A stretch of DNA of 64,000 bases, taken from Alphaproteobacteria bacterium (GTDB lineage Bacteria > Myxococcota_A > UBA796 > UBA2385). Below the pieces are notes generated by a model, which searched no databases, was not told where the DNA came from, and saw only the letters and a program-made list of their open reading frames with translations. The stretch spans positions 62,001 to 126,000 of the forward strand of contig JACKEY010000011.1 of assembly GCA_020632755.1 (NCBI GenBank), written 5' to 3'. Each line of letters begins with the position of its first letter. The stretch's first letter is position 1. The position numbers and the translations under genes were made by a program. Shown here one piece after another: positions 8,612 through 16,075 of the stretch.

Positions 8612-10156
8612 TCAGTCGAAGAAGGCGGTGATCGACTCGAGGCCCGTGGGCATGTCGAGGTCCAGGATGGTCCCGACGCCCGTGCTGGTGTCGATCTCGA
8701 TCAGCGAGCAGTCGTTCGACTCGGTGTTGGTCAGGCAGCCCATCGCGTACAGCTTGCCGCCGAAGTACGCCCCGCTGGCGCGACCGCCGGTCTCGAGGTC
8801 GGACACGCTCACGGGACCCAGCGCGGTGGCGACCCCGGTCGCGACGTCCAGGGTGTACACGTAGGATCCGTCGAACATGCCGCCCGGCATCAGGAACACG
8901 GTGCCGTCCGGGGTCGACGCCATGCCGGTGTTGGCCGAGCTCGGGCTCGTGCTGCTGAACTGGGTGACCACACCGGTGGTCGTGTCGATGGTGACCATGT
9001 CGTCGTAGGAGCTGTTGATGGACTCCTCGGACCACCCGACCAGCGTGCTGCCGGCGAACGCGATGTCCGGGATCGAGCCGTGGATGACCTCGGTGGACAC
9101 CGAGTCGTACAGCAGCCCGACCGCGGTGCCGGCGCCGGTCGTCGGATCGATGGTCAGCAGGTGCGCGTCGCCGCGCTGCGCAGCCTCGGTCGCGTACAGG
9201 ATGCCGTCGGGGCCGGCCGCCAGGCCGGTGACGGCGTAGCCGATGGGGCCGATCTCGGTGACGGTGCCGGTCTCCGGGTTGATGCAGTACAGGTTGCCGG
9301 CGACGGCCTTGGCACCCTGGGCGCCGTAGATGCACTCCTGCCAGGTGAAGCCACCGGCCAGGGTCGCGTCGCCGTTGTCGTTGCTGACGACCACATCGAC
9401 ACTGCCGCCTTCCTCGGCGCCGGGCAGGTTGCAGGTGATGGTGCTGTCGTCGACCACGACGACGTCAGCGCAGTCGTCGTCACCGACGGTGGCGGTGGTG
9501 ACGCCGGCGGTGCCGAAGGCGAAGCCGCTGCCGGTGATGGTGAGGGCGACGTCGCTGCCGACGGTGCCGACGCTGGGGTCGACGCTGTCGATGGTGGCGA
9601 CACAGGCGGCGTTGCCGCCGCAGCTGTCGTCGTCGCAGTCGTAGACGGCGTCGCAGTCCTGGTCGATGCCGTCGTCGCACTCCTCGGCAGCGCCCGGGTA
9701 GACGGTGCCGACGCTGTCGTCGCAGTCGTCGTCGGTGCCGGCGTAGCCTTCGGGCTGGGTGCAGGCGACGGTGCTGGTGGCGGCGTCGCCGTGGCCGTCG
9801 TCGTCGCTGTCGCCGTACCAGGTGGACGCGGTCGAGGTGTCCAGGCTGTCGTCGTCGTCGTCGACCAGATCGTCGCAGTCGTTGTCGACGTCGTCGCAGA
9901 CCTCGGTCGCGTCGGGGTGGATGGTCGCGTCGCCGTCGTCGCAGTCCACCGTGTCGTCGAAGCCGTCACCGTCGGCGTCGACGGGGCCCGTCGTGTCGGT
10001 GTCGGTGTCGGTGTCGGTGCCCGTGGTGTCGGTGTCGGTGTCGGTGTCGGTGGTGCCGTCAGAGCCCGTGTCGTCGTCCTTGTCGCCACAGGCGAACAGC
10101 AGGCCGGCGGTGAGGGCCACGACGGAAGAGGAGAGCAGCAGGGAGCGGGTGCGCAT
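8612..10156 (-). CDS. Lipoprotein with MopE repeats, TIG domain and beta-propeller
   Basis: 514 residues. Cys23 of LLFAC is the likely lipidation site and is followed by GDKDDDTGSDG. The Thr/Asp linker is followed by three MopE-type motifs (DCDDGDATIHPDATEVCDD, DCDDSVGTVYPGAAEECDD, then a DCDAVYDCDDDSCGG segment), a TIG-like domain starting IDSVDPSVGTVGSD, and propeller-like repeats (GLAAGPDGILYAT, ASTPDGTVFLM). ATG 10156 has GGAGGTCCTCCC directly before it. It is close to 6960-8498 over the whole length. The 113-base gap to that gene is the largest in this run and could hold a promoter, but none is clear. Confidence 0.85.
   Translation of the reverse strand: MRTRSLLLSSSVVALTAGLLFACGDKDDDTGSDGTTDTDTDTDTTGTDTDTDTDTTGPVDADGDGFDDTVDCDDGDATIHPDATEVCDDVDNDCDDLVDDDDDSLDTSTASTWYGDSDDDGHGDAATSTVACTQPEGYAGTDDDCDDSVGTVYPGAAEECDDGIDQDCDAVYDCDDDSCGGNAACVATIDSVDPSVGTVGSDVALTITGSGFAFGTAGVTTATVGDDDCADVVVVDDSTITCNLPGAEEGGSVDVVVSNDNGDATLAGGFTWQECIYGAQGAKAVAGNLYCINPETGTVTEIGPIGYAVTGLAAGPDGILYATEAAQRGDAHLLTIDPTTGAGTAVGLLYDSVSTEVIHGSIPDIAFAGSTLVGWSEESINSSYDDMVTIDTTTGVVTQFSSTSPSSANTGMASTPDGTVFLMPGGMFDGSYVYTLDVATGVATALGPVSVSDLETGGRASGAYFGGKLYAMGCLTNTESNDCSLIEIDTSTGVGTILDLDMPTGLESITAFFD
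9989..10060. repeat. GTCGGT hexamer array coding a Thr-Asp linker
   Basis: Two blocks of gtcggt units separated by gtgcccgtg, inside the 8612-10156 lipoprotein and coding its acidic linker. Confidence 0.6.
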
Positions 10157-10217
10157 GGGAGGACCTCCGTGGGGGGTGCCGCAGGCTACCACCGGGTCCC
10201 GGACCTCGCCCCCTCCG

Positions 10218-10784
10218 TCAGCGTGCCAGCGAGGTCACGCTCCGGGCGAGGGGCTGTCGGCCGCCGTCGCTCGCCGAGGTGTCGATCAGCTTGAGCTCTC
10301 CGCGGCTGTTGGGCACCAGCACCAGGGCGTCGGCCGTGGCGTTCTGCTCGGCGGTCAGGGTCACCGTCTCGCCGCCGCAGCCGGTGGTCGTGACGGCGCC
10401 GGCGCCCATCAGGCGCGACACGCTCAGCCCGGTCTCGCCGGCGTGGCGACCCGTGGGGACCGACAGGGCGGCCGGCCCGGCGAGCAGCGTCTCGAGGGTC
10501 GCTCCCTCGATCACGCCGCCTTCGATCTGCAGGGTGCCCAGGGCCCCCGCCTTGCACGTGCGCACGGGCGGAGGCGGCGCATCCTTGAGCGCCGACAGAT
10601 CCCACTTGGGCAGGGGCTGCCCCGGCTCCAGGCCCGCCCGGCGGTCGGCTTCCGCCATCAGGCGGGCGCGCCGCTCTTCCGCGGTCTCGGGCTTCTTGTC
10701 CTCGACCGGCGGCGGCTCGACGGCCGGCGGCGGGGGAGCAGGCTCCCCCGAGCCACAGGCCAGGATCAGGGCAAGGCTGATCAC
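10218..10784 (-). CDS. Small lipoprotein, unrecognised
   Basis: 188 residues from GTG 10784. That start overlaps the stop of 10781-12133 (GTGA), which points to translational coupling. The signal is short (MISLALILAC), with Cys10 as the likely lipidation site. A Pro-rich segment (EPAPPPPAVEPPP) and a charged helix (EERRARLMAEADRRAG) precede a globular C-terminal half with two Cys (RTCKAG, TTGCGGE) and the phrase LVPNSRGELKLID. No family was recognised. Unlike its neighbours it lacks both the GDK motif after Cys and the MopE repeats. Confidence 0.75.
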   Translation of the reverse strand: MISLALILACGSGEPAPPPPAVEPPPVEDKKPETAEERRARLMAEADRRAGLEPGQPLPKWDLSALKDAPPPPVRTCKAGALGTLQIEGGVIEGATLETLLAGPAALSVPTGRHAGETGLSVSRLMGAGAVTTTGCGGETVTLTAEQNATADALVLVPNSRGELKLIDTSASDGGRQPLARSVTSLAR

Positions 10785-12133
10785 AGCTGCGTCGACGCCA
10801 GGCTGTCCACGCCCGGCGGCAGCTCGGCCTCGACCACCGTCACCGCGCCGGTGGCGGGATCGATGGACACTACCTGGCCCGCACCGTCGAAGCCGAAGTC
10901 GAAGTTGATGGCGTACAGGGTGCCGTCGTACACCGCCATGCCGCCGAAGTTGTAGTACAGCGGCTTCTCTTCGGTCGAGGCTTCCACGTCGACCTCGGTG
11001 TCCACGACGGCGCCGGTCTTGGCGTCGACCGTGAAGATCGAGTCCCCGGGGCCATCGGGGACCAGCCAGACGGTGCCGTCGGCGTCGGCCGCCAGGCCGG
11101 TGCCGTAGCTGCCGGTGCCGTCGCCCAGCCGGGAGATCTCGCCGGTGGTGGTGTCCACGGTGTACGGGTCGTCGCCCCACTCGTTCCAGGCGACCAGGGT
11201 CGATCCGACGAAGGTGGCGTCGGGCATGTTGCTGGCCCCGGTGGCTTCGCTCTCGTCGTAGCTGAGGGCCGCGACCAGGGTGCTGGTGGCGTCGAAGGGG
11301 TCGATCGTGTGGAGCGACGCGGTGTCGACCTTCAGGTTGTAGGTCGACGTGATGCCGTACAGCACGCCGTCCGGCGAGAAGGCCAGGCTGGTGTAGCCGT
11401 CGGTCAGGGTGCCGACCTCGCCGCCGGTGGCGCTGCCCGGGTCGTACCAGTACAGCGTGCCGGCGATGCCCTCGCGGCCGGTGGCGGCGTAGAGCGGCGC
11501 GAAGCGCTGGTAGACGCCTTCCAGGGCGGCGGTGCCGTTGGCGCTGGTCACCTCGACGGTGCCGCGGGCCGGGCTGGCCCCGGACGCCAGGGTGCAGGTG
11601 ATCGTGCTGTCGTCGACCACGACCACGTCGGTGCACTCGGCGCCGGCCGCCGTCACGGTGGTGGCGCCGGCGCTGCCGTAGGCGAAGCCCGTGCCGGTGA
11701 TGGTCAGGGCGGTGTTCGCCGGGAAGGCGTCCCACGCGGGCGACACACCGGTGACGGTCGCGGCGCAGGCGACGTCGCCGGCGCAGCCGTCGTCGTCGCA
11801 GTCCAGCGTGGCGTCGCAGTCGTTGTCGATGCCGTCGTCGCAGGACTCGGTCGCGTCGGGGTTGATCGCGGGATCGGTGTCGTCGCAGTCGTCTTCTTCG
11901 CTGAACCCGTCGTCGTCGGCGTCCACCGGACCGGTCGTGTCGGTGTCGGTGTCCGCGTCGGTGTCGGTGTCCGTGGTGTCGGTCGTGTCCGTGGTGTCGG
12001 TCGTGTCCGTCTCGTCGGTGGTGTCGGTCGAGCCGTCACCGCCGGTGTCGTCGTCCTTGTCGCCGCAGGCGAGCATCAGGCCGGAGGTCAGGGACAGGGC
12101 GCCGAGGGTCAGGAACAGGGAGCGGGTCTGCAT
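10781..12133 (-). CDS. Lipoprotein with MopE repeats, TIG domain and beta-propeller
   Basis: 450 residues. Lipidation is expected at Cys23 (LMLAC), followed by GDKDDDTGG. A long Thr/Asp linker, one MopE motif pair (DCDDTDPAINPDATESCDD, then DNDCDATLDCDDDGCAG), a TIG-like domain (VTGVSPAWDAFPAN) and propeller-like repeats (SLAFSPDGVLYG, LAADADGTVWLV) follow. It is shorter than its three downstream paralogs and has fewer MopE motifs. It begins only 30 bases after mosB, on the same strand, so a shared transcript with the molybdenum genes is plausible. That makes a metal-related surface role worth testing; the sequence alone does not prove it. Confidence 0.85.
   Translation of the reverse strand: MQTRSLFLTLGALSLTSGLMLACGDKDDDTGGDGSTDTTDETDTTDTTDTTDTTDTDTDADTDTDTTGPVDADDDGFSEEDDCDDTDPAINPDATESCDDGIDNDCDATLDCDDDGCAGDVACAATVTGVSPAWDAFPANTALTITGTGFAYGSAGATTVTAAGAECTDVVVVDDSTITCTLASGASPARGTVEVTSANGTAALEGVYQRFAPLYAATGREGIAGTLYWYDPGSATGGEVGTLTDGYTSLAFSPDGVLYGITSTYNLKVDTASLHTIDPFDATSTLVAALSYDESEATGASNMPDATFVGSTLVAWNEWGDDPYTVDTTTGEISRLGDGTGSYGTGLAADADGTVWLVPDGPGDSIFTVDAKTGAVVDTEVDVEASTEEKPLYYNFGGMAVYDGTLYAINFDFGFDGAGQVVSIDPATGAVTVVEAELPPGVDSLASTQL
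11935..12038. repeat. GTCGGT/GTCCGT array coding a Thr-Asp linker
   Basis: Tandem gtcggt, gtccgt and gtggtgtcggtcgt units coding the linker of the 10781-12133 lipoprotein. Confidence 0.6.
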
Positions 12134-12163
12134 GTCGTTGTCTCGCTGGGTTCGAAGGAGCGG

Positions 12164-12997
12164 TCAGTCGGCGTAGATGATGGTCCCGATCTCCTCGCCG
12201 TTCAGGGCGCGGGTCAGGTTGCCGGGGATCAGGCCGTTGATGATCTGGACCTGCTTGACGGTCTCGGCCCGCAGTAGGTTCTCGAGGACGACCGGCTCGA
12301 CCACCAGGTCGGGCAGGCCGGCGTCGAGCAGCTCCTGCGCGTGGATGCGCGGGATGTGCTTGGCGTGCTTGTCGACCTTGGGGTTGGCGGTGAACAGGCC
12401 CTCTTCGTCCTTGACGAAGATGCAGCTGCGCGCGCCCATGACCTCGGCCGTCAGGTAGGTGCCGCTGTCGGTCCGGTTGGTCGGGATGCGACCGGTCCTG
12501 GCGGGCTTCTCCCAGTACCCGTAGGGGGGCATGCCCGGCAGGATCGGCAGGCAGCCCATCGCGTAGTACAGCGGCAGCTGACCGAAGGCCTCGTGGTCGA
12601 TCAGGATGCCGCCGTGCGGGGCCAGCAGCAGCTGCAGCATGCGGGCGTTCTGGACCGGCACGTTCAGGCCGACCTTGGCCAGGATGCTGGTCGGCATCTG
12701 CAGGTCCAGCGCGACGCTGTAGGCATGGCGGGCGCGGGTGCCGCCGCCGACGCAGGTCAGCAGCTTGTGGTCGGCCTTGACCCGGGCGATCTCCTCGACC
12801 AGGGGGTGCACGGCGCTGCGGCCGCGGTCCATGATGCTCTGGCCGCCGACCTTGATGACGTTGACGTCGGGCAGCACGCGCACGACGGGGATGTCGCGGG
12901 ACAGCTGGCGGGCGGCGGCGCTGGCGAAGGAGATCTCGCGCAGCGGGGTGTCGATGTCGGTGCGGTCGAGGCCTTCGCCCTTGATGATGTCGGCCAT
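12164..12997 (-). CDS. mosB: Molybdenum storage protein, MosB-like subunit
   Basis: 277 residues, of the amino acid kinase/UMP kinase fold used by the molybdenum storage protein. In Azotobacter that protein packs polyoxomolybdate clusters inside an alpha/beta cage using ATP. Visible family features are VIKVGGQSIMDRG near the N-terminus, HKLLTCVGGGTRARH, the MPPYGYWE segment, IFVKDEEGLFTANP and the C-terminal QIINGLIPGNLTRAL. IKVGGQS and KDEEGLFTANP are closer to what I recall of MosB than of MosA. The gene follows mosA by one base and shares its fold, as expected for a heteromeric cage. UMP kinase itself is less likely, because two divergent copies sit beside a molybdate transporter. Confidence 0.88.
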   Translation of the reverse strand: MADIIKGEGLDRTDIDTPLREISFASAAARQLSRDIPVVRVLPDVNVIKVGGQSIMDRGRSAVHPLVEEIARVKADHKLLTCVGGGTRARHAYSVALDLQMPTSILAKVGLNVPVQNARMLQLLLAPHGGILIDHEAFGQLPLYYAMGCLPILPGMPPYGYWEKPARTGRIPTNRTDSGTYLTAEVMGARSCIFVKDEEGLFTANPKVDKHAKHIPRIHAQELLDAGLPDLVVEPVVLENLLRAETVKQVQIINGLIPGNLTRALNGEEIGTIIYAD

Positions 12998-12998
12998 C

Positions 12999-13835
12999 TC
13001 AGCGCTCCTGATGGATGATGGTGCCCACGTGCTCGCCGTTCAGCGCACGGGTGAGGTTGCCGGCCACCAGGCCGTTGATGATCTGGACCTCCTTCACGAA
13101 GCGGGCGTTCTGCAGCGACTGCAGGACCACCCGGTCGATGATGAGGCTGGGCAGGTCGCGGTCGAGGAGGGTCTGGGCGCCGATGCGCGGGATGAAGGTC
13201 GCATCCGCGTTGGTGGCGGGGTCGTCGGTGTAGAGCCCGTCCACGTCCTTGACGAAGATGCAGCGGGCCGCGCCCATGGCTTCGGCCGACAGGTACATGC
13301 CCGTGTCCGAGCCGTGGTCGGGCAGCCGGCCGCCGCCTTCCGGGGGCGGTTCCCAGTAGTGGTAGGGGGGCACGCTGATGGTCAGCGGGATGCGGCCGCC
13401 GGCCAGGTACATCGGCAGGTCGGCGAAGTCGTCGCGCTTGAGCATCACGGAGCGGTGGCGCCCCATCAGCTGCTGCAGCATGGCGACGTTCTGTTCTTCG
13501 GAGGGGCCGGCGAGCTGGGCCAGGGCGCCGGTCGGCAGGCCCAGGTCCAGGGCGATGTGGAAGACGTGCCGCAGGCGGGCGCCGCCGGACGCGCCGACCA
13601 GCATCTCGTGGTCCGCACGGGCGGCCACCAGCTCTTCGACCAGCGGGAAGACCGCGGCGCGGCCGCGATCCATGATGCTGCGGCCGCCGATGGCCACGAC
13701 CTTGAGGTCCGGCAGCATCGCGAGCTCGACCTCGCCGTGGCTGTTGGCGATGGTGTCCTTGCGGATGAGGCTGGCGCCCATCAGCTCGTTGTCCAGGTGG
13801 GTCCGGCCGTCGCCGACCACGAATTCCTTGCTCAT
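12999..13835 (-). CDS. mosA: Molybdenum storage protein, MosA-like subunit
   Basis: 278 residues, a paralog of the next gene and of the same amino acid kinase fold. Family features are KVVAIGGRSIMDRG, GASGGARLRHVFHIALDLG, the histidine-bearing VPPYHYWE segment, IFVKDVDGLYTDDP and QIINGLVAGNLTRAL. The reading GGRS with HVF and PPYH resembles the alpha subunit of molybdenum storage protein, as far as I recall it. ATG 13835 overlaps the stop of the transporter fusion gene by 4 nt (ATGA), which implies coupled translation of molybdate import and storage. The larger open frame upstream of this start is a shadow of the transporter gene. Confidence 0.87.
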   Translation of the reverse strand: MSKEFVVGDGRTHLDNELMGASLIRKDTIANSHGEVELAMLPDLKVVAIGGRSIMDRGRAAVFPLVEELVAARADHEMLVGASGGARLRHVFHIALDLGLPTGALAQLAGPSEEQNVAMLQQLMGRHRSVMLKRDDFADLPMYLAGGRIPLTISVPPYHYWEPPPEGGGRLPDHGSDTGMYLSAEAMGAARCIFVKDVDGLYTDDPATNADATFIPRIGAQTLLDRDLPSLIIDRVVLQSLQNARFVKEVQIINGLVAGNLTRALNGEHVGTIIHQER

Positions 13836-16075
13836 CGGTGTCCCTCGGTGGAGTCGTCGGCGATTCCTACCGCCTCTGCGGCGTCCTGGCCAAGGCTTGC
13901 GCGCACCCGGTCGAGGGCCCGCAGCACGGCGGCGCTGATGAAGCCCGACAGGGCGCCGGCACCCAGGTGGGTCAGGGAGATGGTGCCGATGTAGGCGAAG
14001 AAGGCGCCGGGCACGCCGAGCGCCAGGGCCGCCACGATCTCGGCGGCCATGCGCCCGGTCGCCATCACGACCCCCAGCGCGCCATAGGCCCACACCGGTC
14101 GGCCCGGCAGGCGCCGGACGAGCGGGTGGAACAGGTCGGCGAGCAGCCCGGGCGCGACGTGCTTGAGGATCTCGAAGGCGCCGTAGCGCCCCTCGCCCAT
14201 CAGGAAGGCCAGCGTGCCCATCACCGCGCCGCAGGCCGCACCGCCCAGCCGCGTGTGGGTGAGCTCGCTGCCCAGCAGGTACAGCGGCAGCAGCACGGCG
14301 TTCTTGTGGCCGGGCGCGAAGGGCAGCCCTGGCAGCATGCGCAGCCAGCGGATGCCGACCATCACGACGCTCACGCCGGCGATGGCGGCGGCGTCCCGGA
14401 CGATGTGCGGGGCGACGTCGGGGTGGTCGGCCTGCAGCCGCTCGGTGGCGTCGTCGATGGCGGCCTGGACCGGCGCGACCAGGGTGTCGGGATCGGCGGT
14501 CCGCACGGCGTGGAAGTAGCGAGCCAGCTTCTCCCGACGGGTCTCGTCGTCGGGGCCGCCTCCTCCGCGACCGCCTCCTCCTCCTCGACCTCCTCCTCGA
14601 CCCCGGCCTCCTCCCCGTCCGCGGCCTCCTCCTCCTCCGCCCCCGCCCCCGCGGCCGCCGACCATGTCCATCGTGGCGTCCAGCGCCAGGGCCACGACCG
14701 TGGGCATGCCCAGGCCCCGCAGCGCCCGCGGGAAGGACCCGGGGGTGCCCAGGCGTCGCACGGCTGCGCTGGCCAGCACGACGGCGACCAGGCGCAGCCC
14801 CATGATGAGCGCGACCCGCAGGCCGCCCAGGTGCAGCTCGGGCGACCAGGGGCCGAGCGCGACGACGACGGAGGGATCGCCTTCGCCGCGCGGCGGGAAG
14901 AAGAGGAGGGAGAGGGCGAGGAAGACGAAGAAGGTGCCCAGTCGACGGGTCGTGTGGAGGAGGTCGCCGCCGGGCACGCCGAGCGCCAGGCACAGGGCGG
15001 CGTTCACCCCGACGATCAGGGCGGGCGCGATGGCGCCGGGCACCAGGAAGGCCGCCAGCGCGCAGCCGAACAGCCACAGCACGCCGACCCGGGGATCGAT
15101 GCGGCTGGCCCAGCCCGGGACCGTCGATGCGACTCGGGTGTCGGACTCCGGATCGTCAGGGGTGCCGCCGCCGCGACCTCCGCCACCGCCGCGACCTCCG
15201 CCGCCGCCGCCTCCGCCGCCTCCGCGACCTCCGCCGCCGCCGCCGCCTCCGCGACCTCCGCCGCCGCCGCCGCCGCCTCCGCGACCGCCGCCGCCGCGCC
15301 GACCTCCGCCGCCGCCGCCGCGACCGCCGCCGCCGCCGCCGCCACCGCCGCGCCCGCCTCCGCTGCCGTGCCCGCCGTGGCGCGCCAGGTCGGCGACCTG
15401 CTCGTGGCCGACCACGCGGCCTTCGTCCAGGAACACGACCTCGTCGGTCAGGGCGTGCACCTCGGACATGCGGTGCGTGATGAGCACGAGCGGCATGCCG
15501 AGCTCGGCCCGGACGCGGTGCAGGGCGTGGATCATGCGCTCGCGGCGGGCGTCGTCGAGGGCCGCGAAGGGCTCGTCGCAGAGCAGCAGCCGGGGCTCGG
15601 ACAGGATGGCGCGGCCCAGCGACACGCGCTGGCGCTCGCCGCCGGACAGGTTGCGCGGCTTGCGGTCGAGCAGGTGGCCGATCTCGAGCAGCTCGGCGAC
15701 GTGGTCCAGCTGCAGCCGGCCGCCGCCGGCCGGGGCGCCGAACAGCAGGTTGCGCCGCACATCGAGCAGCGGGAACAGCAGGCCTTCCTGGACGACCAGC
15801 CCGACCCGGCGGTCGCGGGGCGGCACCCACAGGCCCGCACCCTGGTCCACGAACACGGCGTCGGGGCTGCGTCCGGCGCCGGGTGCGCCGTCGCGGACCA
15901 CGATGCGACCGCTGTCGGGGCGGGACAGGCCCGCCAGCAGCCGCAGCAGGCTGGTCTTGCCGCTGCCAGACGGGCCGAACAGGGCCACGGCCGGCGCGGT
16001 GGTCCGGAAGGTGGCCTGCAGGTCGAACCGGCTGCCCAGGCGCTGGCGGACGTCGACGTCCAGCTCGAAGCTCAC
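13832..16075 (-). CDS. Fused ModC-type ATPase, EcfT-like and S-component-like transporter protein
   Basis: About 747 residues in one frame from GTG 16075, which overlaps the stop of the ModAB fusion (GTGA). Residues 1-232 are an ABC ATPase of the ModC type: Walker A GPSGSGKTS about 34-42, signature LSGGE about 143, Walker B LLLCDEP about 163, H-loop ITH about 199. The C-terminal Mop/TOBE domain of normal ModC is absent. A Gly/Arg tract (about 237-304) leads to a membrane module (about 327-470) with four helices and a coupling-helix-like end (PRALRGLGMP), resembling the EcfT subunit of ECF transporters. A second Gly/Arg tract (about 473-508) leads to a six-helix module (about 560-725) resembling an ECF S component (LGGAACGAVMGTLAF, HVAPGLLAD). 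Family assignments of the two membrane modules are inferred. The fusion is unusual. Confidence 0.75.
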   Translation of the reverse strand: MSFELDVDVRQRLGSRFDLQATFRTTAPAVALFGPSGSGKTSLLRLLAGLSRPDSGRIVVRDGAPGAGRSPDAVFVDQGAGLWVPPRDRRVGLVVQEGLLFPLLDVRRNLLFGAPAGGGRLQLDHVAELLEIGHLLDRKPRNLSGGERQRVSLGRAILSEPRLLLCDEPFAALDDARRERMIHALHRVRAELGMPLVLITHRMSEVHALTDEVVFLDEGRVVGHEQVADLARHGGHGSGGGRGGGGGGGGGRGGGGGGRRGGGGRGGGGGGGGGRGGGGGGGGRGGGGGGGGGGRGGGGGRGGGTPDDPESDTRVASTVPGWASRIDPRVGVLWLFGCALAAFLVPGAIAPALIVGVNAALCLALGVPGGDLLHTTRRLGTFFVFLALSLLFFPPRGEGDPSVVVALGPWSPELHLGGLRVALIMGLRLVAVVLASAAVRRLGTPGSFPRALRGLGMPTVVALALDATMDMVGGRGGGGGGGGGRGRGGGRGRGGGRGGGGGRGGGGPDDETRREKLARYFHAVRTADPDTLVAPVQAAIDDATERLQADHPDVAPHIVRDAAAIAGVSVVMVGIRWLRMLPGLPFAPGHKNAVLLPLYLLGSELTHTRLGGAACGAVMGTLAFLMGEGRYGAFEILKHVAPGLLADLFHPLVRRLPGRPVWAYGALGVVMATGRMAAEIVAALALGVPGAFFAYIGTISLTHLGAGALSGFISAAVLRALDRVRASLGQDAAEAVGIADDSTEGHR
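14556..14661. repeat. CCG/CCT-rich tract coding the second Gly/Arg linker
   Basis: Low-complexity cctcc and ccg triplets interrupted by cga or cgt. On the minus strand they code a Gly/Arg linker of about 35 residues between the EcfT-like and S-like modules of 13832-16075. Confidence 0.75.
15165..15362. repeat. CCG/CCT-rich tract coding the first Gly/Arg linker
   Basis: About 200 bases of ccg and cct triplets with regularly spaced cga codons. On the minus strand they code a linker of about 66 residues of Gly runs broken by single Arg (RGGGG-like units) between the ATPase and EcfT-like modules. The triplet unit keeps the frame open in all readings and can slip in frame. Confidence 0.8.

Noticed and set aside
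12164..13835. Two UMP kinase genes
   Set aside because: UMP kinase is single-copy and near 240 residues; a divergent tandem pair with PPY-type segments beside molybdate transport fits molybdenum storage protein.
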